This document shows positions 17,599 through 25,921 of a stretch of DNA of 36,195 nucleotides, piece by piece; position 1 is the first letter of the stretch, and each line of letters starts with the position of its first letter. The stretch is taken from assembly GCF_000374645.1 (NCBI RefSeq), contig NZ_KB894809.1, positions 1 through 36,195 on the forward strand, read 5' to 3'. Both the position numbers and the translations under genes were made by a program. Source of the DNA: Arhodomonas aquaeolei DSM 8974. GTDB taxonomy: Bacteria > Pseudomonadota > Gammaproteobacteria > Nitrococcales > Nitrococcaceae. The notes beneath the pieces are model-generated. The model was not told where the DNA came from. It ran no database searches and saw only the letters and a program-made list of their open reading frames with translations.

Positions 17599-18852
17599 TC
17601 AGACACCTTCTCCAACTCCATGAGAAAGCCGCCGCACAGGACCTCGCTTTTGACATTTTTCGCCGGGGATTTGCAAAACCAGCCCCATTAGTATTGGAAA
17701 TATATATACTCCATCAAACGGACGCACAAGAGAGTAAACAAGAAACGAAAACAGGAAAACAAAGGAAATCTTTCCTAGATCCGACAAAATTTCCATTTTG
17801 CACCTCCTCAAAGCCCAGAGGCGAAGCGAAATTCCCAAAAATATCAAAGGATAGCTAACTGCTCCAACAATCCCAAGTTCCCCCGCAGCCGTTATCAGGA
17901 TATTATGCGATACCAAACCGAACCCTAATCTCTCTTCCATATACGCAGACAACCCGCCGATCCCGCTACCCAGCGGCCAATAGTCTAGCGTCATCTTATA
18001 ACCTTCAAAATACATAGCGGCGCGCGCATAATCATATAAATCTTTGCTAGGCTGGATTACGCCACCACTGAGGACCTGCGACTCCTGAAACCTTGTTACC
18101 AGCTGCGCGATCAAGGAATTTTCGCCCCAAACTAGATAAGACACAAGATTTAAAAACAATACACTAAAACATATAAGTGCCGCTTTCAAAATCCCACTTC
18201 CGGCTCCACGGGACAAGACGAACGGCGTAAGAATCACAATCATAAACAAGATAACAAATGCCGCTCTGCTCAGAGACAACACCGCAACGATAACCGAAGC
18301 GACTATGGCAAGATTCCCAATCATCTTGCTTATGAGTCCATATTTTCTCGCCCAAAACAAATACGGCAAAGAAAGAAGAGCAATTGCTGAGGCGTGATTC
18401 GAAAAAGAACCAACAACCCCGGCCATTTGCGAACCTTCAGGACGAAGGGAACCAAAAACGGCGACCACAAAGAAAGATGACACAAACAACATAATTGAAA
18501 AACTCAAGGCGACTAATGCAATTGCTCGCAGCAAAACTTCGCGATCGAGTTTGTATGAGGCCATATACGCCAACCCAATATTCACCGAACTCGCGAGCAG
18601 CGCAACGCGAGTTTCTTCGGGGTAGCTCGTGGCAAAAACCGAAAACAGAGGGACCAAATATATCCCCCCCGCCAAAATAAAAGACTTTTTAACAACCAAA
18701 GGGCGGCGTGCGACAAAGAGACACAAACTCAAAAAGGCGGCACATGCAGCGACATATATGTGCAAAGTTTTGAACAAAAATAATCGTGCTGGATACAAAA
18801 AAATGAAACCCTGCAAGAAAAAAACGACAATACTTGAAACGGACATACTCAT
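17599..18852 (-). CDS. O-antigen polymerase/ligase family membrane protein (Wzy type)
   Basis: This 417-residue multi-spanning membrane protein has about ten or more hydrophobic segments. A large periplasmic loop carries the PF04932 Wzy_C signature: YWPLGSGIGGLSAYMEER, then SHNILITAAGELGIVG. It is likely the polymerase that joins flipped repeat units in the periplasm; a ligase role cannot be excluded from sequence alone. It lies with the flippase gene, consistent with a Wzx/Wzy-dependent route. The DNA is among the most AT-rich of the window. It starts with ATG 18852, 6 nt after the sulfotransferase stop. Wzy proteins are usually the most strain-specific part of such loci. Confidence 0.85.
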   Translation of the reverse strand: MSMSVSSIVVFFLQGFIFLYPARLFLFKTLHIYVAACAAFLSLCLFVARRPLVVKKSFILAGGIYLVPLFSVFATSYPEETRVALLASSVNIGLAYMASYKLDREVLLRAIALVALSFSIMLFVSSFFVVAVFGSLRPEGSQMAGVVGSFSNHASAIALLSLPYLFWARKYGLISKMIGNLAIVASVIVAVLSLSRAAFVILFMIVILTPFVLSRGAGSGILKAALICFSVLFLNLVSYLVWGENSLIAQLVTRFQESQVLSGGVIQPSKDLYDYARAAMYFEGYKMTLDYWPLGSGIGGLSAYMEERLGFGLVSHNILITAAGELGIVGAVSYPLIFLGISLRLWALRRCKMEILSDLGKISFVFLFSFLVYSLVRPFDGVYIFPILMGLVLQIPGEKCQKRGPVRRLSHGVGEGV

Positions 18853-18858
18853 AAAGTT

Positions 18859-19854
18859 CTAATTTTTTTCTGAGCGATCGACACCCCGGTAACCCAAGGC
18901 TCTATTTAACAAATGAGCCGAGACCGTCACGACACTAGTCTTCTGCGGTGGCGTGCGCTCTTTCCAAGATGCGTCGGCACGTAGGTCTTCGAATCCAACA
19001 GTGTACCTCGAGGGCGATCCGCCAATGGCGTGGCTTTCCTGCGCATAGTTTTTTTTGGTCAAGGAAAAGCTATGTTCGATACGAGACATCTCGTTTTTCG
19101 GATCGTCGAAGAATTCCTCGTAACGAAGCATAGCCCGACGTCCGCGACTGGTGAACGCAAAGGCAACCAGACCATTCAGTGTTGACAGCATCCATGCCCG
19201 GAACGCTTTCTCAGCCACATCTTCAGGGGCAGGTGAACGGCCAGTGCCTGCCATTATCTTCCTCGCTAAGACCTCGCCTCGCGCTCTCTTTGTCATCGAA
19301 GCAACGACTGAACGCCCGTCACGCAGCAAATTAATGAGCCTCATTTTCTTTGGCGCTACAGCCTTGAGAATGTAATATTGATGTGCCTGCTTCGAGGAAT
19401 CGACAATTAAACTGACGTTCGCAACACGCGATATAGCTCGATAAATGCGAAGGCAATTCTCTCCAACCTCTAGTTCCCGTTCGAATGCAGGGACGAGTTT
19501 TCCCATCCGGTTTGTCAGGCGTGCCCCCAAAAGCCTCACAAACAATCGGAAAAAGACACGCTGACGACGGCTCAGCCGGCTTCGGAATGAACTCTGCACG
19601 AGGTCAAGCCCCGCTTCTTCTGCCACCGCACACCAAAACGCACACTCCGATACGGGGGCACCGCATGCACACGTTTCCTCTGCGCCGTCTTCCTTGATTA
19701 TCCGGGCGTCACCCTTGGCAAACTGCGAGATACGATAAAGCTCCCCGCAAGCGACTCCTCCGAAACGCCGTGCGATATAATCTTCGATTAGTGTCGAACC
19801 GGATCGGGAAGGTCCCACGATGTATATCACAGTAATGTCCGTTGCCGTCGTCAT
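18859..19854 (-). CDS. PAPS-dependent sulfotransferase (Sulfotransfer_3 type)
   Basis: It transfers sulfate from PAPS to a carbohydrate acceptor. The 5'-phosphosulfate loop is YIVGPSRSGSTLIEDYIAR near the N-terminus and the 3'-phosphate loop is LINLLRDGRSVVASMTKRAR. A cysteine pattern typical of EPS-locus members (CACGAPVSECAFW) lies between them. I take ATG 19854 as start because it places the PSB loop at residue ~13 and lies 4 nt after the flippase stop; an in-frame ATG at 19884 would add 10 residues with no better ribosome site. The length, about 331 residues, is normal. The gene is moderately AT-rich like its downstream neighbours. All the nucleotide-binding motifs expected are intact. 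Confidence 0.9.
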   Translation of the reverse strand: MTTATDITVIYIVGPSRSGSTLIEDYIARRFGGVACGELYRISQFAKGDARIIKEDGAEETCACGAPVSECAFWCAVAEEAGLDLVQSSFRSRLSRRQRVFFRLFVRLLGARLTNRMGKLVPAFERELEVGENCLRIYRAISRVANVSLIVDSSKQAHQYYILKAVAPKKMRLINLLRDGRSVVASMTKRARGEVLARKIMAGTGRSPAPEDVAEKAFRAWMLSTLNGLVAFAFTSRGRRAMLRYEEFFDDPKNEMSRIEHSFSLTKKNYAQESHAIGGSPSRYTVGFEDLRADASWKERTPPQKTSVVTVSAHLLNRALGYRGVDRSEKN

Positions 19855-19858
19855 GGTT

Positions 19859-21253
19859 TCACCGAAAAAAAGCAGCCGTGGCATGGCTGTTGAGCGAAAG
19901 GTGTCGCCGCGCCATCCACCAGAGTCCGCTGTTCCAGATAGCGAGCGTCACGAACGTGGCGGTAGCCGCACCGAGACCGCCATATACCGGGATAAATGCA
20001 AAATTCAGTGTCAAATTAGTAGCTGCCGCAAGCACCATGAAGCGGGCGACATAGCGCTCGAGGCCCGTCGTGTTCATGAGTATGCCGATGGGTCCGAAGC
20101 TTGCGTTCATAATCTGGGCCGCTATCAGGATCATCGCCGCTGGCCGACTGGCCGTGAAGTCAGGTCCGAATAGCCATCCAGAGAGAAGTTTTCCAAAAAA
20201 GAGCCAAGGGACAGCCAAAAGGAGCGCGACGCCGGTCGATATGAGCGCTCCGCTGGTCAAGAGGCTTTGCAGTCTATCGAGATTGCCTTGCCGATAGAGA
20301 CGAGCATAAGAAGGCGAAAACACCGCACTCACGATCTGCAATCCGAACGTGCAAAGCATGCTGATCTGATACGCGATCCGATACACGCCGACGTCATCGG
20401 CGGGCCAAAAAACGCCGATCATCAGGATGTCCGCGTGATTGTTTATCTGGTTCGCTCCTGCGGCTAGCGCCATCGTCAGCGCAGCCTTCCAAAGCGGGCC
20501 CGTTGGCGGCGACCTGTAGTTGGCACTCAAGCGCAGGCTCGCGGGGCGCCGTCGCCACAGAAACACCGTTCCCAGCGTAAAAGCTGCCGCCACGGCGGCG
20601 AGTTGCATGGTCATGGCAAAACGCGCTGTCGCTGGCACGGCTAGCCCCAGCATGAGTGCAAAGGCGAGCATCGCCCCGGGCTTTACGACCATCTCGGGAA
20701 TCTGCGCTAGCACCACATGCTGCAACCCGCGCAGCGCCCCGGCGCGCAATGCGCCAAAGGCAAGCAGGGGGACGAGGCACAGCGCCAGACCATACGTCCA
20801 GAGCTGTTCGGCCTCCATTCCGTCGCCCGCCACGAAAAGGGCGAATCCACCGACCGCCACCACGGCTAGGGAAAACAGGCCTGCTCCGCGCGTCGCCCAG
20901 CCCCAGACGGCGCGCATGTACGCCCAGTCCTCGGAAACCGTCGCCGTCGCCGTCTCGCGCATCACGAGGTTAGGCAGGCCGAACTGCACGACAATGGCGC
21001 AGACCGAAGCAAGCACGAACGCGGAGGAGTAAAGGCCGTACCCGTCCGCGCCGAGCGTGCGCGCCAGCACCACTGCGACGGCAAATCCAAGCCCGGCGTT
21101 CGCGACGCGCAGGCCGGCGCTGCCAAGAAGCGGGCGTAGGAAGGATGATTTTCTTAATCGCTCACCGACGTTTCCGAACACCGTATGGTGGGAGGTATGC
21201 TCCCCCTCTTGCCGACGGCGGCCACGGAACCCGCACTGTCGCTTGGCCCTCAT
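19859..21253 (-). CDS. Oligosaccharide flippase (Wzx-type, MOP superfamily)
   Basis: This membrane protein of ~464 residues has roughly 12-14 predicted hydrophobic segments. The N-terminal part GSAGLRVANAGLGFAVAVVLARTLGADGYGLYSSAFVLASV is the classic start of the polysaccharide_synt/PST flippase family. It would move undecaprenyl-linked repeat units to the periplasm before polymerisation. The first ~30 residues are polar and basic and not typical. The ATG at 21253 lacks a Shine-Dalgarno, so a shorter native N-terminus is possible, though no better internal start stands out. It begins 8 nt after the second sulfotransferase stop and ends 4 nt before the next sulfotransferase. It is flanked on both sides by sulfotransferase genes. 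Confidence 0.88.
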   Translation of the reverse strand: MRAKRQCGFRGRRRQEGEHTSHHTVFGNVGERLRKSSFLRPLLGSAGLRVANAGLGFAVAVVLARTLGADGYGLYSSAFVLASVCAIVVQFGLPNLVMRETATATVSEDWAYMRAVWGWATRGAGLFSLAVVAVGGFALFVAGDGMEAEQLWTYGLALCLVPLLAFGALRAGALRGLQHVVLAQIPEMVVKPGAMLAFALMLGLAVPATARFAMTMQLAAVAAAFTLGTVFLWRRRPASLRLSANYRSPPTGPLWKAALTMALAAGANQINNHADILMIGVFWPADDVGVYRIAYQISMLCTFGLQIVSAVFSPSYARLYRQGNLDRLQSLLTSGALISTGVALLLAVPWLFFGKLLSGWLFGPDFTASRPAAMILIAAQIMNASFGPIGILMNTTGLERYVARFMVLAAATNLTLNFAFIPVYGGLGAATATFVTLAIWNSGLWWMARRHLSLNSHATAAFFR

Positions 21254-21260
21254 GCGCCAA

Positions 21261-22169
21261 TCACGAGCGGCGCTCCCATTCCGTCGACGATTCTGGAGCC
21301 GCGAAATCCTGAGGAAATACCCGCCGTACTGCTCCCTTCAGCCTGCTCACATGGTACCAAGCCGGCATCACAAGGGGCCGGCGGAACTGCGTCGACGTAC
21401 GCTCACCCGGCCGTCGGCCAACGCTTCGCCTCTCTAGCTCATCGACGATATCGCACACTTCACTATCCCGATCTATCCGCGCCTGGATCGTCTCTCTCAC
21501 CCTTTCGAAATCGTCGCTAAATTCCGGCTCTGCCCGGATTCGGAGTTCGCCGCCGTCCAGTTGCTGGCGCACCCCGAAGCTGCCGAAAACGTGATGGGAC
21601 TGAACTCGCGCCGCCATTTCCTGTCCGCTCACATAATGCATTCCGATCCGTGAGCAGATATCCCCGAGTATCTTGGCGGGGGACCTGACCAGCTCCCGGT
21701 AAGAGACGGCCGAGAATGGAAAGCCCAGCCTCAATAGGCGACCATGGTATTTTACGAAATCATCCCGCCATCCAAGCGGATCGCGCCCTCGCTTGAACTG
21801 CGAATAGGCAAGCTCGATCGGTGGCTTGTATATCAGAACGTTGAAAACAGAAATTCCCGATTTCTCAGCCCAGGACTGGGTGTCGATAAGCCACGGCATA
21901 TACTTGGACGAGTCGATGACGAAATCGACGTTGAGCCTATCGCAAACCGTCCTGTGAAATCTTGCCTCGGGCACATACGCGATTTTCTCCCAGACAGGGC
22001 AGGGGTCCGAACCACACGCGCAACGTATCTTCCTGTGATGGGTTCGCCAGGGACGGAACCATGCGTACACTTCACCACAGGAAAACGCGCTCTGCCCATT
22101 GCCGAGCATGACATCCAGCATTGTAGTCCCGGAACGGCTTGCTCCGCAGACGTTAATAAGGGTTGGCAT
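21261..22169 (-). CDS. Sulfotransferase family protein
   Basis: This PAPS-dependent sulfotransferase-like protein, about 302 residues, starts MPTLINVCGASRSGTTMLDVML, a clear 5'-PSB loop. A cysteine-bearing segment follows (KIRCACGSDPCPVWEKI), then VDFVIDSSKYMPWLI. The region matching the 3'-phosphate loop reads LIYKPPIELAYSQFKRG, with KPP where RDP/RDG is usual, so PAP binding there may differ. ATG 22169 is preceded by GGGGAGAG at good spacing and overlaps the previous gene by 17 nt. An in-frame extension to 22352 contains low-complexity sequence from the other gene and is rejected. It probably sulfates the polysaccharide or its precursor. Confidence 0.85.
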   Translation of the reverse strand: MPTLINVCGASRSGTTMLDVMLGNGQSAFSCGEVYAWFRPWRTHHRKIRCACGSDPCPVWEKIAYVPEARFHRTVCDRLNVDFVIDSSKYMPWLIDTQSWAEKSGISVFNVLIYKPPIELAYSQFKRGRDPLGWRDDFVKYHGRLLRLGFPFSAVSYRELVRSPAKILGDICSRIGMHYVSGQEMAARVQSHHVFGSFGVRQQLDGGELRIRAEPEFSDDFERVRETIQARIDRDSEVCDIVDELERRSVGRRPGERTSTQFRRPLVMPAWYHVSRLKGAVRRVFPQDFAAPESSTEWERRS

Positions 22170-22737
22170 GGTGCTCTCCCCGAATCTCCCGGTGACGGAG
22201 TGCCAGAGCGCCCTCGTGACCGCTTTCCCGGAACGCCGCCGCGGCCCCCGGCGTGAAATGCCTGCGCCAGCCACCCAGGGCCCCTTCGCGCACGAAGGAT
22301 ATCTCGGCGTCGGCCGACCGGGCTTCCTCTGCCGCCTGTTTCGCACGGGCAAAGCTGTGGCGCTCGGCCACGTCTGCGGCCCGCCCCTCCGTCAATGGCT
22401 CGCCATTCAGCACTTCAGCGACGCGCAACAGTTCACCCGGCGTATCTGCGCGCAGCGCCTCGTAACTGGTCTGCACCGTGCCGGGGCGGTGCGCCCAGGC
22501 GCGTACGAATTGCGGCCAGATGGAGCTAGGGCTCGAGGGGGATTGCGAGACGAACCGGATGAAGGCGGAGGAAATTTCCAATGCGTCCGAGAGCATTTGG
22601 GCGAGCCATGTCCCGCCTGATTTTGGGTACTCATTCACAACGTAGTACGGTGCGACGCCAGAGAACGACCGCACATAAGCCTTGTGCGTAGCCGCGGAGA
22701 TGCGCGACCGAAGCCGTTGTAACCGCGGAACGCTCAA
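22153..22737 (-). CDS. Shortened Sulfotransfer_1-type sulfotransferase with an internal deletion
   Basis: At 194 residues it is clearly shorter than the ~280 usual for this family. The N-terminal PSB loop is intact (VVNEYPKSGGTWLAQMLSDAL) and so is the C-terminal acceptor/gate region (FVREGALGGWRRHFTP, preceded by TVQTSYEALRADTPGELLRVAEVL). The central block that should hold the 3'-phosphate motif (RxPxDxxxS) is absent: sequence jumps from FIRFVSQSP to SSIWPQFVRAW in one open frame. The start is TTG 22735-22737, well supported by AAAGGAG 7 nt upstream, and it overlaps the dehydratase stop (TTGA). The reading frame is open, so a protein may be made, but catalysis is doubtful. It may be an in-frame deletion relic. 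Confidence 0.75.
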   Translation of the reverse strand: MSVPRLQRLRSRISAATHKAYVRSFSGVAPYYVVNEYPKSGGTWLAQMLSDALEISSAFIRFVSQSPSSPSSIWPQFVRAWAHRPGTVQTSYEALRADTPGELLRVAEVLNGEPLTEGRAADVAERHSFARAKQAAEEARSADAEISFVREGALGGWRRHFTPGAAAAFRESGHEGALALRHREIRGEHHANPY

Positions 22738-23771
22738 GTCAGCACTCCTTTGTCCTCGAAGTACGCGGCAACTTCATCCCGGTTTAGCGAAAGTTCATGC
22801 GCAGAGTTGTAGGGTCGGTCGGGTTGACGATTGGCGCGTAGGTGCGCATAAGCTGGGGTCGTTTGATCAGCGAAAGCCGAAAGGATTACAAAGAAATCAC
22901 CATATTCCCAAGTTCGCCGAACCTCTTCTTCGTTCATCAGCTCCTCGTACATTTTTTCTCCGGGCTTGGAGCCGATCTCGATAATCTCAACCTCCCCGTC
23001 TCCGCACAGGGCATCCCGCATGACATGCGCGATATCCTCTATGCGTGCAACCGGCATCTTGGTGACCATGACTTCACCGCCCGTCGCGAGCCAGACCGAT
23101 TCCAGTACCAGGCGGACCGCTTCCTCGAGTGTCATGATGAAGCGCGTCATGCGTCGGTCGGTAAGTGTAATCGGACCGCCGGCCTCGATTTGACGCCGGA
23201 AAAGCGGGACGACTGACCCACGCGAGCCCAGGACGTTCCCGAAACGCGTCGAGGCGAACACCGTTCCGGCGGCGCCTGCGCGAGCATCCAGTCCGTTAGC
23301 CGTTGTCTCGGCCGCCGCGGTCATCAATCGTTCGCCCATCAGCTTGGACGTGCCCATGACGTTGGTGGGGTTCACGGCTTTGTCCGAGGAGGTAAAGATC
23401 ACCCGCTCGACGCCGGTCTCCTGAGCCGCATCGATCACGTTCTGTGTGCCCAGGATGTTGGACGCTACTGCCTGGGCCGGACTGTCCTCGCAGAGGCCAA
23501 CGTGTTTGAGGGCGGCAGCGTGAAGCACGATGTCGACACCGCGCATTCGCAGCTTCAGTGCCTCGCGATCGCGGATATCGGCAAGGTGTCCGGAGACCTT
23601 TCCGGTTTGCCGGTAATGCTCTATCTGGAAGAAGAGTTCGGTCTCGTTGTTGTCTATGCAGACGACATGCGCAGCGGGCCCGGCCACGAGCTGACGTACA
23701 AGCTCCGCTCCGACCGTACCGCACGAACCAGTGACCAGGACCGTCTTATCGCGGAATTTTTCCATGACCAT
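22734..23771 (-). CDS. UDP-GlcNAc 4,6-dehydratase-like SDR (CapD/PseB type)
   Basis: This soluble short-chain dehydrogenase of 345 residues would form a UDP-4-keto-6-deoxy-HexNAc. It has VLVTGSCGTVGAELVRQL, DNNETELFFQ, LHAAALKHVGLCE, and the active-site stretch FTSSDKAVNPTNVMGTSKLMGE. There the usual YxxxK Tyr is replaced by Met with a preceding SSDKA, as in the FlaA1/PglF/CapD dehydratases. STRFGNVLGSRGSVVPLFRRQI and DRRMTRFIMTLEEAV complete the signature. It lacks the N-terminal membrane domain of full-length CapD. The ATG at 23771 shares one base with the sqdB stop (TAATG), so it is coupled to sqdB. The product could feed an amino or deoxy sugar branch of the polymer. Confidence 0.9.
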   Translation of the reverse strand: MVMEKFRDKTVLVTGSCGTVGAELVRQLVAGPAAHVVCIDNNETELFFQIEHYRQTGKVSGHLADIRDREALKLRMRGVDIVLHAAALKHVGLCEDSPAQAVASNILGTQNVIDAAQETGVERVIFTSSDKAVNPTNVMGTSKLMGERLMTAAAETTANGLDARAGAAGTVFASTRFGNVLGSRGSVVPLFRRQIEAGGPITLTDRRMTRFIMTLEEAVRLVLESVWLATGGEVMVTKMPVARIEDIAHVMRDALCGDGEVEIIEIGSKPGEKMYEELMNEEEVRRTWEYGDFFVILSAFADQTTPAYAHLRANRQPDRPYNSAHELSLNRDEVAAYFEDKGVLT

Positions 23772-24919
23772 TAGCTCCAGCGCACGCGCGGCATAATCCG
23801 CTCATTCACGATGCGATCCCGATTGCCAAGGATGCGCTCGAGCATGGAGCACAACACTTCTTCCGTCATGTAATGCGGTTTAAGCCCGAGTTCGAGCAGT
23901 CCGGTGTGCACTGGATTGTAGTAATGCTCTTCCTTTTCCTTGCGCGGATTCGGGACGGATTTAACCGGCACATCAAGCCCCATAGCCGCCCCGGCCGACT
24001 GCACCCGCTCGGCGAGCTCATTGACCGTGAAGGTTTCAGTGAGCTGGTTGAAGATACGCAGCTCGCCCTTCTCGGCCGGGCTTTCCGCGGCCAGCCGTAC
24101 ACACTGCAGCGTGTCCCGCAGATTCAGGTAGCCGCGCGTCTGGCCGCCGCCCCCGTATACCGTGAGCGGTATGCCCGCGACGGCCTGTACCAGGAAGCGG
24201 TTGACCACGGTCCCGAAGATGTCGTCGTAGTGAAAGTTGGGGCACAGGCGCGCGTCGAGATCGGCCTCATCCGTGGAGATGCCGTAGACAGGGCCCTGCA
24301 TCAGGTCGGTTACCCGAAGGCCATATGTCCGGACATAGAACCAGAGGAGGTCCGTATCCAGCACCTTGGTCGTGTGATAGAGCGACCCGGCGGCGCGCGG
24401 GAAGAGGAAGGTATCCTTGCGTCCCTTGTGCTCGACCTCGAGCCAGCCCTCCTCGATATCGATGTTGGGCGTGCCGTATTCCCCCATCGTGCCCAGTTTG
24501 ACGATGTGCGCGTCCGGCACGATGTCCTTCACCGCCCAAATGCAGTTGAAGGTCACGTCGAGATTGTTCTGGAACGTCTCGCGCGCCTCGCGGAAACCAC
24601 GCATTGAATACGGCGCGGATGGCTGCTCGGCATAGTGGATGACGGTATCGGGCTCCGCCTGCTGCACGAGCTCGAACATGAAGTCGGGGTCGCTTAGATC
24701 GCCAATGCGGACCGCGATCTCGTAACCGCTGGCGGCGGCGAAGATCCTCGCCCTCTCACTGAGGCTTGGCGCCGGCATCAGCGCCTCGCTGTCCGTCGCC
24801 TCGGCGATATGCCGTCGGAGGTAGTTATCGGCTACGGTCACCTCGTGGCCGGCAGCGGCGAAATCCATCGCGGTTGGCCACCCCAGGTAACCATCGCCGC
24901 CGAGAATCAGGACGCGCAT
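23771..24919 (-). CDS. sqdB: UDP-sulfoquinovose synthase (SQD1/SqdB family)
   Basis: This SDR adds sulfite to a UDP-4-keto-glucose-5-ene intermediate, turning UDP-glucose into UDP-6-sulfoquinovose. The 382-residue protein carries the specific signatures: MRVLILGGDGYLGWPTAM (NAD loop), HYAEQPSAPYSM, and KLGTMGEYGTPNIDIEEG with Thr144, Met145 and Glu147, plus Tyr181/Lys185 in YHTTK. The spacing matches the plant SQD1 active site to within one residue. ATG 24919 has AAGGAG 6 nt upstream. SqdB normally serves sulfolipid synthesis with a glycosyltransferase such as SqdX or SqdD. Here it lies in a polysaccharide operon with cysH and sulfotransferases, so the sulfonated sugar is more likely to enter a glycan. 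No obvious SqdX is present. Confidence 0.9.
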   Translation of the reverse strand: MRVLILGGDGYLGWPTAMDFAAAGHEVTVADNYLRRHIAEATDSEALMPAPSLSERARIFAAASGYEIAVRIGDLSDPDFMFELVQQAEPDTVIHYAEQPSAPYSMRGFREARETFQNNLDVTFNCIWAVKDIVPDAHIVKLGTMGEYGTPNIDIEEGWLEVEHKGRKDTFLFPRAAGSLYHTTKVLDTDLLWFYVRTYGLRVTDLMQGPVYGISTDEADLDARLCPNFHYDDIFGTVVNRFLVQAVAGIPLTVYGGGGQTRGYLNLRDTLQCVRLAAESPAEKGELRIFNQLTETFTVNELAERVQSAGAAMGLDVPVKSVPNPRKEKEEHYYNPVHTGLLELGLKPHYMTEEVLCSMLERILGNRDRIVNERIMPRVRWS

Positions 24920-24934
24920 TGAATACTCCTTCGC

Positions 24935-25921
24935 TCAGTCTGTCTGTTTCGCCAGGAAGTGACGCACGGTCCGGCGCAATCCTTCGGAAAGCGCCACCTC
25001 CGGCTGCCAGCCCAGGCGCTCACGCGCCTTGGACGTATCCGAATAGTTGCGGGCCACATCGCCGGTACGGGTCTCTCCGTGGAATATCTCGGGGACCGTC
25101 GCGCCTTCGTCGCGCATAACGCCCATCAGGGTCTCCGTCATCTCCGAGACCGTGGTCTCCTGCGCGGTGGCGACCTGGAACGTCTCACCGCCGACGCCGG
25201 GGACCTCCGCGGCACACCGGATCGCACGCACCAGGTCCGAAATGTGGATGAAATCCCGTGTCTGTTTTCCGTCGCCGTAGATTTCGAGTCGCTCGCCCGC
25301 CATGGCTTGTTTTATGAACTTGGCGACTACCGACTGTTTATGCCCGGAACCTTCGCCGTACACATTGCCGAAGCGCAATGCCACCGTCTCGACACCAAAG
25401 CAGTGGAAATAGGCGGAGCAGTATCCCTCCCCCGCCAGCTTCGACGCCCCATAGGGAGACGCAGGATGGGGGGCCATCTCCTCGTGCAACGGGGGCACCT
25501 GAACACCGAGCGGTGCCCCGGAGGAGGCGAAGACAAAGCGTCGGACTTCGTTTGCGTGACTGCTCTGCAGCAGATTGAGGGTACCCAGGACGTTCGTCCG
25601 GCAATCCGCTTCAGGGTCGGCCACGGAGGGGCCTACCCCGGTATTGGCGGCCAGGTGGACGACGACATCGGCGCCGGCCACTGCGCGTAACACCGTGTCC
25701 CTGTCGAGAATATCGCCCTCCAGTAAAGCCAGCGGCGCTGACCAGTCATCCGTCTGCGCATCTCTGTCCAGCTCAACGAAGGGCGCTACATGGGCCAGAT
25801 CGTCGCGGGTGCCGACGGACAGGTTGTCCAGCACACGGACAGAGTGCCCGCTATCCGCGAGGATCGTCGCCGCAAGGGCGCGTCCGATAAATCCACAACC
25901 ACCGGTAATAAGCCAATTCAT
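24935..25921 (-). CDS. NAD-dependent NDP-sugar epimerase (UDP-glucose/GlcNAc 4-epimerase-like)
   Basis: This 328-residue extended SDR starts MNWLITGGCGFIGRALAATIL. It has VVHLAANTGVGPSVADPEADCRTNVLGT, FVFASSGAPLG, and the catalytic SPYGASKLAGEGYCSAY, then ALRFGNVYGEGSGH and GDGKQTRDFIHISDLVRAI, the pattern of GalE/WbpP-type epimerases. I place the start at ATG 25921. The frame stays open upstream to 26341, but that part translates REP palindromes and low-complexity DNA. It is the first enzyme gene after the marR regulator and ends 15 nt before the sqdB start. It likely supplies a Gal, GalNAc or uronic sugar; exact specificity is unknown. Confidence 0.9.
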   Translation of the reverse strand: MNWLITGGCGFIGRALAATILADSGHSVRVLDNLSVGTRDDLAHVAPFVELDRDAQTDDWSAPLALLEGDILDRDTVLRAVAGADVVVHLAANTGVGPSVADPEADCRTNVLGTLNLLQSSHANEVRRFVFASSGAPLGVQVPPLHEEMAPHPASPYGASKLAGEGYCSAYFHCFGVETVALRFGNVYGEGSGHKQSVVAKFIKQAMAGERLEIYGDGKQTRDFIHISDLVRAIRCAAEVPGVGGETFQVATAQETTVSEMTETLMGVMRDEGATVPEIFHGETRTGDVARNYSDTSKARERLGWQPEVALSEGLRRTVRHFLAKQTD

